Shown piece by piece: positions 1 through 9,029 of a DNA stretch of 64,000 bases. The notes beneath the pieces are model-generated. The model made no database searches. It worked only from the letters and a program-made list of their open reading frames with translations, and was not told where the DNA came from. The position numbers and the translations under genes are program-made. Source of the stretch: Aquibium oceanicum (GTDB lineage Bacteria > Pseudomonadota > Alphaproteobacteria > Rhizobiales > Rhizobiaceae); contig NZ_CP018171.1 in the NCBI RefSeq assembly GCF_001889605.1, positions 1,302,001-1,366,000 of the forward strand. Reading direction: 5' to 3'. Position 1 is the first letter of the stretch; every line of letters begins with the position of its first letter.

Positions 1-147
1 GTGACGTTCGGCCGCCGCGGCGATGCCGGCGAGCTGGCGTGGTGAGAGGTTCCCGAACTTCGGATTGATGCGCACCAGCAGGCCGTCGCCGGTCTGCATC
101 GGGGAAGACAGCGACGGGCAGGCGCCGCGGCGATAGATGGCGTTCAT
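1..147 (-). CDS. cobG: Precorrin-3B synthase CobG, N-terminal fragment (window edge)
   Basis: Only the first 49 codons lie in the window; the gene continues beyond base 1. CobG is the ferredoxin/sulfite-reductase-like Fe-S monooxygenase that converts precorrin-3A to precorrin-3B in aerobic cobalamin synthesis. The visible N-terminus carries the stretch RRGACPSLSSPMQTGDGLLV, which is typical of the CobG nitrite/sulfite reductase ferredoxin half-domain. Its ATG overlaps the TGA of cobN by 4 bases (ATGA), so translation is probably coupled. It is the last visible gene of the leftward riboswitch-led operon DUF1636-cobW-cobN-cobG. The name rests on this short motif plus gene order. Confidence 0.82.
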   Translation of the reverse strand, partial: MNAIYRRGACPSLSSPMQTGDGLLVRINPKFGNLSPRQLAGIAAAAERH

Positions 148-3100
148 GCCGCCTCCAGTCCGCGCGCCTCGGCGATCAAGGCCGCGAGGTCGTGATCCAC
201 CGAATTGCGCAACGGATGCCACAGGCCGCGCCGGCGAGCGTCGGAGAAACGCTGCGCGATGGCGCGGGCAGCCGCAGGGTTTTCGGCGAGCAGGAAGGCG
301 CGCACCCGCGGATCGCCGAGATAGGCGTCGTGGACGTCCTCGATCAGCACCGGCGGAATGGCGTTGGTCGTCTCGGCGAAACCAACGAGCCGGTCGACCG
401 TCTCGGCGAATTCGGAGGCGCCGCGCGGGCCGTGCCGCATCTGGCCCTCGATGAAGCGCCGGTTGAGCGCACGGGCTCGCACCGTGCGCGTCACCGCCGC
501 CACGACCGAGCGTGCGCGGGGGCGTTGCGGGCTCGTGGTGTCGAGTATGATCACGTCGGCCTTGCCCCCGAGAGCGGCAACCGCCGCCGCGAAGCCGCCG
601 GCGAATGCGACGTCGGCCGAGCCTTCGAGGATGTCGCGGCCGGGATCGTCGCTCGAATGGACCAGCAGATCGGCGCCGGCGACGCGGTCGGCGAACCGGC
701 CGGGCGCGGCGCGGCCTTCGCCCTCGATCCCGCCGAAGGCGTGCGAGGAGGCGTCGAGATAGGCGCGGCCGAGCTCCTCGCGGGTTTCCCACGCTCCGCT
801 CGCGAGCTTCTCCTCGATGCCCGACCCGTACGTGCCCGGCGCGGAGCCGAAGATGCGCGCGGGCCGCTCTTCGGCCCGCCGTGCCGAAATCGCCAGTGGA
901 TTGTCGTCATCTTCCTCTGCGCGTTGCGCGATCGCGGCGACGGCCGCATCGATCAGCGCGATCTGGACCGGGAACATGTCCCGGAAGAGCCCGGAGATGC
1001 GCCAGGTGACATCGACGCGCGGGCGTCCCATCGCGGCGGGCGGCAGGACGTCGATGCCGGTGACGCGGCCGGTGGAATGGTCCCATTGCGGCCGGCAGCC
1101 CATCAGCGCCAGCCCCTGCGCGATCTCCTCGCCGCCGGTGCGAAGGCTCGCGCTGCCCCACAGGTCGATCACCAGCGAGCGCGGATAGTCGCCATGGTCC
1201 TGCAGGTAGGAGCGGATCACCTCGTCCGCCGCTTTGCGGCCGAGTTCGGCCGCGGTCGGCGTGGGCATGGTGCGCGGGTCGGCGGCAAAGAGGTTGCGCC
1301 CGGTCGGCAGCACGTCGGTGCGCCCGCGCGAAGGCGCGCCGGATGGGCCGGGCCGCAGGTGCCGCCCGTCGAGCGCGTCGAGCAGCGCCTGGCGCTCGGC
1401 ACCGGCGCTGGCGATCCGCGCCGGATCGGTGTCCGCCTCCGAGGCGCGCCCGAAGACGTGCAGCCCGTCCTTCACCGCGAAATCCTTGAGGTCGCAGAGC
1501 CAGGCATCGATCTTCATCAGCGCCTCGTCGGGCGTGTCGACATCAACGCCGGCCTCGCGCGCCAGACCAGTCTTTGCCGCCGTCTCGACGATCAGCGCGG
1601 CGAGACGGTCGCGGCGGCGCCGGTCGAGGCCGTCGGCCTGCGCATACTCGTCGACCAGCCGTTCGAGCGCCTGCTGGTCCTCCGTCAGCCCGGCACCCAC
1701 GAGCACCGGCGTCAGGTGGCCGATGGTGACGGCCGCGATGCGGCGCTTGGCTTGCGCGGCCTCGCCCGGATTGCTGACGATGAAGGGATAGATGACAGGC
1801 AGCGATCCGGTGACCACTTCGGGGAAACAGTTTTTCCCGAGCGCCACCGTCTTGCCCGGCAGCCATTCCAGCGTGCCGTGCGCGCCGACATGGATGAGCG
1901 CGTGGCAGCCGAGCGTCTTACGCATCCACAGGCCGAAGGCGACGAGCGCGTGGCGCGGCGGCAAGGCGGGATCGTGATATTCGACACGGCGGTTTTCCGA
2001 GCGTCCCCGGTCCGGCGCGAAGGCGACCGTGACGTTGCCGAAGCGGGCGTGGCGGAACACGAAGTGGCCGTCTGGCGCATCGTCCTCAGGCGCGCCCCAG
2101 GCGGCAACGACCGACTCCAGCGCTTCCGGCGGCAGGTCGGCGGAGAGCCGGCGGTAATCTTCGATCAAAACGGTTGGCTGCGATCGGTCGATCCGGCGCA
2201 TCAGGTCGCGCGGCGATGCGGGAGTGTCCTCGACCGCATAGCCTGCGGCGTTGAGGTCGCTCAGCATCTCCAGCACGCTCTGCGGCACGTCGAGCCCGAC
2301 GGCGTAGCCGGCCCGGCCGGTCGCGGCGGGGTAGTCGGGAACGACGATCATGATGCGGCGTTCCGCACGCGGCGTCGCCTGGAGGGTCAGGAATGCCGCG
2401 ATGCGGTCTGCGACTTGCTCCACCCGATCCGGTTCCGGCCGGTTGACCTGCAGCCGCACGCCCAGCACCGCGTCGGGTGCCGCCACGTCCTTGAAGGAGA
2501 TCGCACCGGCGGCGACGCGGCCGTCGAGTTCGGGCAAGACGACATGCATGGCGAGGTCGGCGGGCGCGAGGCCGCGCTGGCCTTCGAGCCAGGCCTCGCG
2601 GCGCGTCGTGGCGATTGCGACCTGGAAGACCGGCAGGCCGAGTTCGTCGAACAGCGTCGTCTCGCCCGGCTCCGCCCCGAGCGCGAAGGCCGTGGCGGTG
2701 AGCATGAGCCTCGCGGAAAAGCGACTCGCGGTATCTCGGATGAGCGCCGGTGCTTCGCGGTCGCGCAGGCTGCCGACGAAGATCGGCAGCGCCAGGATGC
2801 CTCTTGCCGAAAGCGCGCCTGCAAGCGCGTCGATCGGCGCCGTGTCGCCGGCGAGCAACATGGAGCGGTAGAAGATCAGCGGCGCCACGGGTTGACCAGT
2901 TTCTGCGAGACGCTCGAAATGGCCGCGCTCGACCAAGCCCGTGCCTGGCGCGTAGTATCCCGCCTTGGCGACCGGACGAGCCGTATCCGGCTCGGCGATC
3001 CCGGAACCTGCAAGCCTCGCCAGCCGACGAAGCGCAATCGCGAGATTGTCCAGCCCCCCGTCGCGAAAGCACTTCAACAGCGCGTCGTAGTCGGACGCCG

Positions 3101-3494
3101 GCACGGTCGAGAGCCCCGCCAGCCGCTCGTCGCGCTCACTGCATTCGCCGGGCAGCAGCACCAGCGCGATGCCCTTGCGCCGGGCCGTGGCGGCGAGCTG
3201 CTCGCAACCGTAAGACCACCACTCGTAGCCGCCCAGAAGTCTTACCAGCACCACGCGCGCATGGGCGGCCGTCTTCTCAATCCACAGATCGACCGACATC
3301 GGATGCCGCAGGTCGCGCAGATGCGCCAGTCGAAGCGAAGGCAGCGTGTCGCGCGCGGCGTTCCAGGCCGCGGCCATGCCGGAGATGTCGCTGTCGGTGA
3401 AGGACAGAGCGACCATGTCCGCAGGCGCCTGGGCCAGATCGATCGGCTCGATCAGGCTGTCCAGGGAAGCGGTGCCGGTCGCCAGGATGTGCAT
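144..3494 (-). CDS. cobN: Cobaltochelatase large subunit CobN
   Basis: At 1116 aa this matches CobN, the large magnesium-chelatase-H-like subunit that inserts cobalt into hydrogenobyrinic acid a,c-diamide with CobS and CobT (neither in this window). The start chosen is the ATG at 3494 (MHILATGTASLD), a few bases after the cobW stop. An upstream in-frame extension would run into cobW and lacks support. CobN signatures include HVGAHGTLEWLPGK near residue 530 and a C-terminal half with DLWGSASLRTGGEEIAQGL. Many rhizobial CobN proteins exceed 1200 aa, so this is a shorter version, but no frameshift is visible. The stop overlaps the cobG start. Confidence 0.95.
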   Translation of the reverse strand: MHILATGTASLDSLIEPIDLAQAPADMVALSFTDSDISGMAAAWNAARDTLPSLRLAHLRDLRHPMSVDLWIEKTAAHARVVLVRLLGGYEWWSYGCEQLAATARRKGIALVLLPGECSERDERLAGLSTVPASDYDALLKCFRDGGLDNLAIALRRLARLAGSGIAEPDTARPVAKAGYYAPGTGLVERGHFERLAETGQPVAPLIFYRSMLLAGDTAPIDALAGALSARGILALPIFVGSLRDREAPALIRDTASRFSARLMLTATAFALGAEPGETTLFDELGLPVFQVAIATTRREAWLEGQRGLAPADLAMHVVLPELDGRVAAGAISFKDVAAPDAVLGVRLQVNRPEPDRVEQVADRIAAFLTLQATPRAERRIMIVVPDYPAATGRAGYAVGLDVPQSVLEMLSDLNAAGYAVEDTPASPRDLMRRIDRSQPTVLIEDYRRLSADLPPEALESVVAAWGAPEDDAPDGHFVFRHARFGNVTVAFAPDRGRSENRRVEYHDPALPPRHALVAFGLWMRKTLGCHALIHVGAHGTLEWLPGKTVALGKNCFPEVVTGSLPVIYPFIVSNPGEAAQAKRRIAAVTIGHLTPVLVGAGLTEDQQALERLVDEYAQADGLDRRRRDRLAALIVETAAKTGLAREAGVDVDTPDEALMKIDAWLCDLKDFAVKDGLHVFGRASEADTDPARIASAGAERQALLDALDGRHLRPGPSGAPSRGRTDVLPTGRNLFAADPRTMPTPTAAELGRKAADEVIRSYLQDHGDYPRSLVIDLWGSASLRTGGEEIAQGLALMGCRPQWDHSTGRVTGIDVLPPAAMGRPRVDVTWRISGLFRDMFPVQIALIDAAVAAIAQRAEEDDDNPLAISARRAEERPARIFGSAPGTYGSGIEEKLASGAWETREELGRAYLDASSHAFGGIEGEGRAAPGRFADRVAGADLLVHSSDDPGRDILEGSADVAFAGGFAAAVAALGGKADVIILDTTSPQRPRARSVVAAVTRTVRARALNRRFIEGQMRHGPRGASEFAETVDRLVGFAETTNAIPPVLIEDVHDAYLGDPRVRAFLLAENPAAARAIAQRFSDARRRGLWHPLRNSVDHDLAALIAEARGLEAA

Positions 3495-3498
3495 GGCT

Positions 3499-4536
3499 TC
3501 AAGCCGCGAGGAGCTTTTCCACCGCCGCGCGGTCGAGCCCCTTGAGGCCAATCACGACGAGACGGGTGGTGCGGTCTTCCTCCGGCCGCCAGGCGCGGTC
3601 GTAGTGATGCGTCACGCGCGGGCCGACGGCCTGCACCAGGAGCCGCATCGGCTTGCCCTCGACATGTGCGAAACCCTTCAGCCTCAGCACGTTCTCGGCT
3701 TCCGCCGCCGCCGAGACTTTCCGAGCCAAGGTATCCGGATCGGAAATCGCCGGAAGCTCGACGACGAAGCTGTCGAAATCGTCGTGCTCATGGTCGAGCT
3801 CGTCGTCGTGATGCGTCTTGCGATTTTCGATGTCGTCCTCGACGGCGAGACCGAGGCCGAGCACCACACCCGCGTCGATGCGGCCGTTGGCGCTCGCCAC
3901 GATCTTCACCGCGCGCGGCAGGTGCGCCTCGATGGCAGCGGTCGCACGGGCGCGTCCGGCATCGTCGAGCAGGTCGCTCTTGGACAGCACTACGAGGTCG
4001 GCGCAGGCGACCTGGTCCTCGAATACCTCCTCGACCGGATCGTCGTGGTCGATCGAATCGTCGGCTTCCCGCTGGCGCAGCAGCGCCTCGCGGTCCTGGG
4101 TCACCTCGCCGGCCGCGAGTGCTGGGCCGTCAACCACCGCCACCACTCCGTCGACGGTGACGCGGTTCTTTACACCCGGCCACTGGAAGGCCTGCACCAG
4201 CGGCTTCGGCAAGGCGAGCCCTGAGGTTTCGATGAGGATGTGATCGACCCTCGGCTCGCGTGCGAGAATCTTGTCCAGCGCCGGCACGAAGTCGTCGGCG
4301 ACGGTGCAGCAGATGCAGCCGTTCGCCAGCTCCACTATGTCCTCGTCGGCGCAGTTCTCCACACCGCAATTGCGCAGGATCTCGCCGTCGATGCCGACGT
4401 CGCCGAACTCGTTGACGATGATGGCCAGCCGCTTGCCGTGCGATCCCTGGAGAAGATTGCGGATCAGCGTCGTCTTGCCGGCGCCGAGAAAGCCGGTAAC
4501 GACCGTGCAGGGCACGCGATCGAAGGAGGCGGTCAT
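3499..4536 (-). CDS. cobW: CobW, COG0523-family GTPase of cobalamin synthesis
   Basis: A 345-aa G3E P-loop GTPase. The Walker A GFLGAGKTTL is at about residues 15-24, and the metal-binding CxCC motif (NGCICC) is near residue 70. A His/Asp/Glu-rich linker (DDELDHEHDDFD) precedes the C-terminal CobW domain. COG0523 proteins act as metal chaperones, and CobW is associated with cobalt delivery during B12 synthesis. The ATG at 4536 overlaps the upstream DUF1636 stop by 4 bases, and the cobN start lies 4 bases beyond the stop, so these genes form one coupled operon. The P-loop sits at its usual place just after this start. The His-rich loop fits metal handling but does not itself identify the metal. 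Confidence 0.95.
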   Translation of the reverse strand: MTASFDRVPCTVVTGFLGAGKTTLIRNLLQGSHGKRLAIIVNEFGDVGIDGEILRNCGVENCADEDIVELANGCICCTVADDFVPALDKILAREPRVDHILIETSGLALPKPLVQAFQWPGVKNRVTVDGVVAVVDGPALAAGEVTQDREALLRQREADDSIDHDDPVEEVFEDQVACADLVVLSKSDLLDDAGRARATAAIEAHLPRAVKIVASANGRIDAGVVLGLGLAVEDDIENRKTHHDDELDHEHDDFDSFVVELPAISDPDTLARKVSAAAEAENVLRLKGFAHVEGKPMRLLVQAVGPRVTHHYDRAWRPEEDRTTRLVVIGLKGLDRAAVEKLLAA

Positions 4537-4976
4537 GGGATTTCCTTGAGGCTGTCGAAGGTGGGCACGCGCGCGATCAGCCCGCGCTTGAGCGATTCGG
4601 GGCGGGCGCGGAACGGCATGAAGCCGTCGGTGGAGCGTGCGAAGAGTTCGGCGCCGGCAATCAGGTCGGGCGCGTTCGAGACGTCCAGTTCGCCGAAGAC
4701 GTAGGACCAGCAGCCGTCGCGCATCATGACGGCGCTGAGGCCGCGTTTGCAATTGCCAAGGCAGGCGACCTGGCGCACCTCGACGAGATCGGAAGCTTCC
4801 TCGGCCGCGGATGCGGTGGCCCTGGCGAGCAGCGACCCCGGCCGCGGATCGGCTTCGGGCTCGGAACGCAGGCGACAGGAACTGCAAACGACGATCGTCA
4901 CGGGCGACGCCTGCGCGCATGCCTCGTGTTCCGGCTCGGCGGCCGGTCTGCCCAGATCGTCCGGATAGACCCTCAA
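4533..4976 (-). CDS. DUF1636 family metal-binding protein, first gene of the cobW operon
   Basis: A 147-aa protein of the DUF1636 family, thioredoxin-like ferredoxin relatives found beside cobW. Four cysteines are spaced as in small 2Fe-2S ferredoxins: CSSC at about residues 31-34 and CLGNC at about 72-76. The start is a TTG at 4976, supported by AAGGAG 8-9 bases upstream; no ATG is available. It is the first gene after the minus-strand cobalamin riboswitch, so its expression should fall when B12 is plentiful. The biochemical role is not established. A redox or metal-relay role in cobalt handling is inference from cysteines and context. Confidence 0.82.
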   Translation of the reverse strand: MRVYPDDLGRPAAEPEHEACAQASPVTIVVCSSCRLRSEPEADPRPGSLLARATASAAEEASDLVEVRQVACLGNCKRGLSAVMMRDGCWSYVFGELDVSNAPDLIAGAELFARSTDGFMPFRARPESLKRGLIARVPTFDSLKEIP

Positions 4977-5027
4977 TCCAAATGCTCCTTACCCGGGACA
5001 CCCGCCGGGCCGTGAGAGTACGATACG

Positions 5028-5206
5028 TCGACGGCAGGTCTCCTGGCTTCCGGCTCACCGTTCGCGCCGCCTTCCCGAAGCTATCGCTCCAGTGGCGCAT
5101 GGCGCGCACTAACCGGTTACAGTTGCGGGGACAGCTGCGGAGTAGCCCGTCGCAGGCGCACCGCATTCCCTCTTAGCCTCCATCGTTGCGGATGAAGGAC
5201 CGTCGA
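5028..5206 (-). promoter_or_regulatory. Cobalamin riboswitch (leader of DUF1636-cobW-cobN-cobG)
   Basis: Read on the minus strand, this leader has the conserved cobalamin riboswitch core in order: a GGGAAT element with GGTGC, the GCTGTCCCCGCAACTGT segment, GCCACTG, CGGGAAGGC, and the 3-prime B12 box GCCAGGAGACCTGCC. The closing P1 helix is visible as CCGTCGA (5028-5034, plus TCGACGG) pairing with the complementary 7 bases at 5200-5206. It ends about 50 bases before the TTG start of the DUF1636 gene. By analogy with the family, adenosylcobalamin binding should repress the downstream cob genes. Confidence 0.93.
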
Positions 5207-5292
5207 GGCGCATTTACGGCTTCCACTCCGAAACTGTCAACGAGTGAGCGCGGCCCCCTTTCGCCGGTCGGCCATTTCCACTAAGGTCGTCA

Positions 5293-5467
5293 TGTCGTCG
5301 GTTCCCCGCGAGGGGATGTGAAAGGGAACGAGGTAGGGATTTCCCGATCCTCGGCTGCCCCCGCAACTGTGAGCGGCAAGCCTTCGCCCGATATGCCACT
5401 GAAGCCAAAAGCTTCGGGAAGGCGGGCAGGGGCAGTGACCCGCGAGCCAGGAGACCTGCCGCCGGCA
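5293..5467 (+). promoter_or_regulatory. Cobalamin riboswitch (leader of cbtB-cbtA-cobP-cobO-cobQ)
   Basis: A second, independent cobalamin riboswitch on the plus strand. Conserved parts are GGGAACGAGGT, GGCTGCCCCCGCAACTGTGAGC, GCCACTG, CGGGAAGGCGGGC and the B12 box GAGCCAGGAGACCTGCCGCC ending near 5465. It closes with a short P1 (TGTCG at 5293 against CGGCA at 5463-5467) and lies about 45 bases before the cbtB start. It should shut down cobalt import and the late cob genes when cobalamin is abundant. Confidence 0.94.
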
Positions 5468-5511
5468 TGAACGGGAACAAGGCCCTCGGGTGGAGGGCGG
5501 AAGGGATCGAA

Positions 5512-5688
5512 ATGGCACAGACTTCAGTCATCCAGGGTTCGGCCGCAACGCGCGCCGGCATCCTGCCTCTCGCATTCGCCGGTCTGCTCGGCGTCTTCAT
5601 CGTAGGCTTTGCCGGGTTCGCGCATATGGACGTGGTCCACAATGCCGGCCACGACTACAGGCATTCCATGGCATTCCCCTGCCACTGA
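5512..5688 (+). CDS. cbtB: Cobalt transporter subunit CbtB
   Basis: A 58-aa protein with one transmembrane helix (about residues 15-36) and a C-terminal histidine-rich tail, VHNAGHDYRHSMAFPCH. The tail closely matches the CbtB signature HDxRHxxxxPCH. CbtB pairs with CbtA in a B12-riboswitch-controlled cobalt uptake system. The ATG at 5512 follows a purine-rich stretch and gives the usual CbtB length. An ATG at 5467 sits on the end of the riboswitch and is unlikely. The gene is 12 bases before cbtA. Confidence 0.92.
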   Translation: MAQTSVIQGSAATRAGILPLAFAGLLGVFIVGFAGFAHMDVVHNAGHDYRHSMAFPCH

Positions 5689-5700
5689 GGGGTTTTCGAC

Positions 5701-6441
5701 ATGTCTGTCTTTCGTAACGCGATCTTCCTGGCCGCGATCGCCGGGCTGTTTGCCGGCATCGTGATGACCGGCCTGCAGAGCGTCTTCACGGTGCCGCTCA
5801 TTCTCCAGGCCGAGACTTTCGAGAGTGCCGCGGCGCCGGCCGATCACCACCACGGTGAGGAAGCGCAGGCCGCGCCCGCCGCCCACAGCCATGACCATGG
5901 CGAAGAAGCCTGGGCACCCGCCGACGGCGCCGAGCGCACCTTCTACACCGGGCTGGTCAACATCGTGACCGGCATCGGCTTTGCCCTCCTTCTGGTGGCA
6001 GCATCCGAGATCGCCGGCGGAATCAGAAGCTGGCGTGCCGGCCTCGTCTGGGGCTTCGCCGGTTTCGCCGTCTTTACGCTTGCGCCCGGCCTCGGCCTTC
6101 CGCCGGAATTGCCGGCGATGCCGGCGGCCGACCTCGTCGCGCGGCAGGCCTGGTGGATCTTCACGGTCTGCGCCACCGCGGCCGGCTTGGCGCTGGTCGC
6201 CTTCCGCACAGCGCCATGGCTGGCGCTGGTGGGCGTCGCGCTCATCGTCGCCCCGCACGTCATCGGCGCGCCGCAGCCGCTGAGCCACGAAACCGCCGTC
6301 CCCGACGGTCTCCACCACAGCTTCGTCGTCGCCGTCACGATGACCAGCCTTGTGTTCTGGCTGGCGATGGGGGCCGCGGTTGGGACGCTGCGCGAACGCT
6401 TCGCCGCCGGCCTGGAGGCGCCCCGGCACAGCCTTGCCTGA
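5701..6441 (+). CDS. cbtA: Cobalt transporter CbtA
   Basis: A 246-aa integral membrane protein of the CbtA family with about five or six hydrophobic segments (first at residues 7-32, others near 85-105, 114-135, 155-200 and 215-235). A His/Glu-rich periplasmic-type loop follows the first helix (DHHHGEEAQAAPAAHSHDHG, about residues 48-70) and is a plausible metal trap. It is paired with cbtB and lies in the riboswitch operon, fitting cobalt uptake for the corrin pathway. The end overlaps the probable TTG start of cobP by 8 bases. Confidence 0.92.
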   Translation: MSVFRNAIFLAAIAGLFAGIVMTGLQSVFTVPLILQAETFESAAAPADHHHGEEAQAAPAAHSHDHGEEAWAPADGAERTFYTGLVNIVTGIGFALLLVAASEIAGGIRSWRAGLVWGFAGFAVFTLAPGLGLPPELPAMPAADLVARQAWWIFTVCATAAGLALVAFRTAPWLALVGVALIVAPHVIGAPQPLSHETAVPDGLHHSFVVAVTMTSLVFWLAMGAAVGTLRERFAAGLEAPRHSLA

Positions 6442-6949
6442 GCAAGGCTCGCTCACCTTCGTCCTCGGAGGCGCGCGATCGGGCAAGAGCAGGCATGCCG
6501 AGACTCTGGTCTCGGCCTGTCCCGCACCCTGGGCCTACATCGCCACGGCGCAGGCCTTCGACGACGAGATGCGCGAGCGCATAGCCCTGCACCGTGACCG
6601 GCGCGACGGTCGCTGGCACACCGTGGAAACGCCACTGGATCTCGCCGATGCGATCGGGAGGATTCCCGGGGGTCAGGCGCTGCTCGTCGATTGCCTGACC
6701 TTGTGGCTGACCAACGTGATGTTGGCCGAGCGAAACGTAGAGGCGGCCTGCCAAGACCTGGCGAACATGCTGGCAAGACCGCGCGGGCCGTGGTTCGTCG
6801 TCTCCAACGAGGTCGGCCTCGGCATCGTGCCCGACAACAGGCTTGGCCGGGCTTTCCGCGACGCCGCCGGGCGTCTCAACCAGATGATCGCGGCCAAGGC
6901 CGATGCCGTCCTGTTCATGGTCGCCGGCCTGCCGATGAAGGTGAAGTGA
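6434..6949 (+). CDS. cobP: Adenosylcobinamide kinase / adenosylcobinamide-phosphate guanylyltransferase CobP (CobU)
   Basis: A 171-aa bifunctional enzyme that phosphorylates adenosylcobinamide and then transfers GMP to give AdoCbi-GDP. The P-loop GGARSGKS is at residues 12-19, next to LTFVL. The conserved [10 protein letters not shown] is near residue 79, and [12 protein letters not shown] with the guanylylation-site neighbourhood is near 123. The start is taken as TTG at 6434, the only initiator that puts the P-loop at its usual N-terminal place; it overlaps cbtA by 8 bases. The stop is 2 bases before cobO. Confidence 0.93.
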   Translation: MPEQGSLTFVLGGARSGKSRHAETLVSACPAPWAYIATAQAFDDEMRERIALHRDRRDGRWHTVETPLDLADAIGRIPGGQALLVDCLTLWLTNVMLAERNVEAACQDLANMLARPRGPWFVVSNEVGLGIVPDNRLGRAFRDAAGRLNQMIAAKADAVLFMVAGLPMKVK

Positions 6950-6951
6950 AG

Positions 6952-7560
6952 ATGGCCGAAGCCGAAGACGCCGGACGCCACAAGGCCAAGATGGAAAAGC
7001 GCAAGGCGCACCAGGACGCCAAGCTGCGCGACAAGACCATCGAGAAAGGCCTGCTGATCGTCAACACGGGACCCGGCAAGGGCAAATCCACCGCGGCCTT
7101 CGGGCTGGCGTTGCGGATGCTCGGCTACGGCCGGCGCGTCGGCGTGGTGCAGTTCATCAAGGGCGCCTGGCACACGGGCGAGAAGGACGCGCTGGCGCGC
7201 TTCGGCGACCTGGTCGCCTGGCACGCCATGGGCGAGGGCTTCACCTGGGAGACGCAGGACAAGGCGCGCGACATCGCCGCCGCCGAGCGCGCCTGGCAGC
7301 GCTCCCGCGAACTGATGGCCGACCCGTCCTTCGGCCTCGTCATCCTCGACGAGTTGAACATCGCGCTGCGTTACGAGTACCTCGATCTGGCTTCGGTCGT
7401 CGAAGCGCTGAGCGCGCGCCGTCCCGACCTGCACGTCGTCGTCACCGGGCGCAACGTCAAGCCGGAGCTGATCGAGGCCGCCGACCTCGTCACCGAAATG
7501 GGGCAGGTCAAGCACCATTTCGCCGCCGGCGTGAAGGCGCAGCAGGGCATCGAGTTCTAG
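6952..7560 (+). CDS. cobO: Cob(I)yrinic acid a,c-diamide adenosyltransferase CobO
   Basis: A 202-aa CobA/CobO/BtuR-type corrinoid adenosyltransferase, which attaches the adenosyl group from ATP to reduced corrinoid. The P-loop GPGKGKST is near residues 42-49, followed by [22 protein letters not shown], and the family motif [10 protein letters not shown] is near 126. The ATG at 6952, directly after the cobP stop, gives the expected family length with its charged N-terminal tail ([11 protein letters not shown]). The gene is part of the cbtB-to-cobQ operon. Confidence 0.96.
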   Translation: MAEAEDAGRHKAKMEKRKAHQDAKLRDKTIEKGLLIVNTGPGKGKSTAAFGLALRMLGYGRRVGVVQFIKGAWHTGEKDALARFGDLVAWHAMGEGFTWETQDKARDIAAAERAWQRSRELMADPSFGLVILDELNIALRYEYLDLASVVEALSARRPDLHVVVTGRNVKPELIEAADLVTEMGQVKHHFAAGVKAQQGIEF

Positions 7561-7565
7561 CCGCG

Positions 7566-9029
7566 ATGGCCGCCAGGGCGCTGATGTTCCAGGGGACGGG
7601 CTCCGACGTCGGCAAGTCGCTGATCGTCGCCGGCCTCTGCCGCGCCTTCGCCAACCGGGGAATGACGGTCCGCCCCTTCAAGCCGCAGAACATGTCCAAC
7701 AATGCCGCCGTGACGGTCGAGAACGGCGAGATCGGCCGGGCGCAGGCGCTGCAGGCGCGCGCCGCCCGCGTCGCGCCGTCCGTCCACATGAACCCGGTGC
7801 TCCTCAAGCCGCAGAGCGAGACCGGATCGCAGGTTATCGTGCAGGGCCGCATCCATTCCGCGGCCGACGCGAAGACCTACCAGTCGCTGAAGGCGAGCCT
7901 GATGCCGGCCGTCCTGGAGAGCTTTACCCTGCTTCGGTCCAACGCCGACCTCGTGCTGGTGGAAGGCGCCGGCAGCGCGTCGGAAATCAATCTTCGCGCC
8001 AACGACATCGCCAACATGGGCTTTGCGCGCGCCGCGGTCGTTCCCGTCGTATTGATCGGCGACATCGACCGCGGCGGGGTAATCGCCAGCCTCGTCGGCA
8101 CGAAGCACGTCGTCGATCCGGCCGATGCCGCGCTGATCCGCGGCTTCGTCGTCAACCGTTTCCGCGGCGACCCCGCGCTGTTTGCCGACGGCATGGCTGA
8201 GATCGCGCGGCGGACCGGCTGGACGCCCTATGGGCTCGTGCCGCATTTCGAGGCTGCCCGCCGCCTGCCTGCCGAGGATGCGCTGGCGCTGACATCGAAA
8301 TCGGCCGCGCGACCGAGCGGCGGCAAGGTGCGCATCGCGGTACCGATCCTGCCGCACATTTCCAATTTCGACGACCTCGACCCGCTGGATGCCGAGCCGG
8401 ACGTCGAACTAGTGCGCGTGCGGCCGGGTCAGCCCATACCCGGCGACGTCGCACTCGTCCTGCTCGTCGGCTCCAAGTCGACCATCGCGGATCTCGAGGC
8501 GCTTCGCCGCTCGGGGCTCGATGTCGACATCCACGCGCATATCCGCCGTGGTGGCCACGTTATGGGATTGTGCGGCGGCTACCAGATGCTCGGCCGTCGC
8601 ATCGAGGACCCGTCCGGAATCGAAGGCCCGCCCGGCGGCACTGACGGGCTGGGTCTGCTCGACGTGACGACCGAACTTACGCAAGCGAAATCGCTCGAAT
8701 CCGTCACCGGGACGACGGCGGACGGCGTCTCCTTCTCAGGCTATGAAATGCATGTCGGCCGCACGATCGGTTCGGATGCGGAGCGCCCTTTCGCACGCCT
8801 CGCCGATGGCCGCCCCGACGGTGCCACGTCGCTGTCTGGCCGCGTCTGCGGAACCTACGTCCACGGCCTCTTCGCCGACGATGCGCAGCGAAGCGCCTGG
8901 ATCGCGCGGCTCGGCGGACAGGCTTCCGGGCTCGACTATGAGGCGGGCGTCGAGGAGACGCTCGACGCGCTAGCCGCCCATCTGGAGCGCCATCTCGATC
9001 TCGATGCCCTGCTCAGCCATGCACGATGA
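7566..9029 (+). CDS. cobQ: Cobyric acid synthase CobQ
   Basis: A 487-aa glutamine-dependent amidotransferase that amidates four side chains of adenosylcobyrinic acid a,c-diamide. The N-terminal dethiobiotin-synthetase-like ATP-binding domain starts with [11 protein letters not shown] (residues 9-19) and continues KPQNMSNNA. The C-terminal triad glutaminase carries its nucleophile in GLCGGYQML near residue 339 and a late histidine in GTYVHGLF near 437. The start lies 5 bases after the cobO stop. The last 17 bases overlap the 3-prime end of the oppositely oriented cobD. Confidence 0.96.
   Translation: MAARALMFQGTGSDVGKSLIVAGLCRAFANRGMTVRPFKPQNMSNNAAVTVENGEIGRAQALQARAARVAPSVHMNPVLLKPQSETGSQVIVQGRIHSAADAKTYQSLKASLMPAVLESFTLLRSNADLVLVEGAGSASEINLRANDIANMGFARAAVVPVVLIGDIDRGGVIASLVGTKHVVDPADAALIRGFVVNRFRGDPALFADGMAEIARRTGWTPYGLVPHFEAARRLPAEDALALTSKSAARPSGGKVRIAVPILPHISNFDDLDPLDAEPDVELVRVRPGQPIPGDVALVLLVGSKSTIADLEALRRSGLDVDIHAHIRRGGHVMGLCGGYQMLGRRIEDPSGIEGPPGGTDGLGLLDVTTELTQAKSLESVTGTTADGVSFSGYEMHVGRTIGSDAERPFARLADGRPDGATSLSGRVCGTYVHGLFADDAQRSAWIARLGGQASGLDYEAGVEETLDALAAHLERHLDLDALLSHAR

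Noticed and set aside
144-3494. CobN as a truncated pseudogene
   Set aside because: It is shorter than many rhizobial CobN proteins, but motifs run from end to end, the frame is open and both ends couple with neighbours.
192-3545. A 1117-codon open frame on the plus strand opposite cobN
   Set aside because: It is an antisense shadow in GC-rich DNA: its protein is arginine-rich with no domain, while the minus strand encodes clear CobN motifs.
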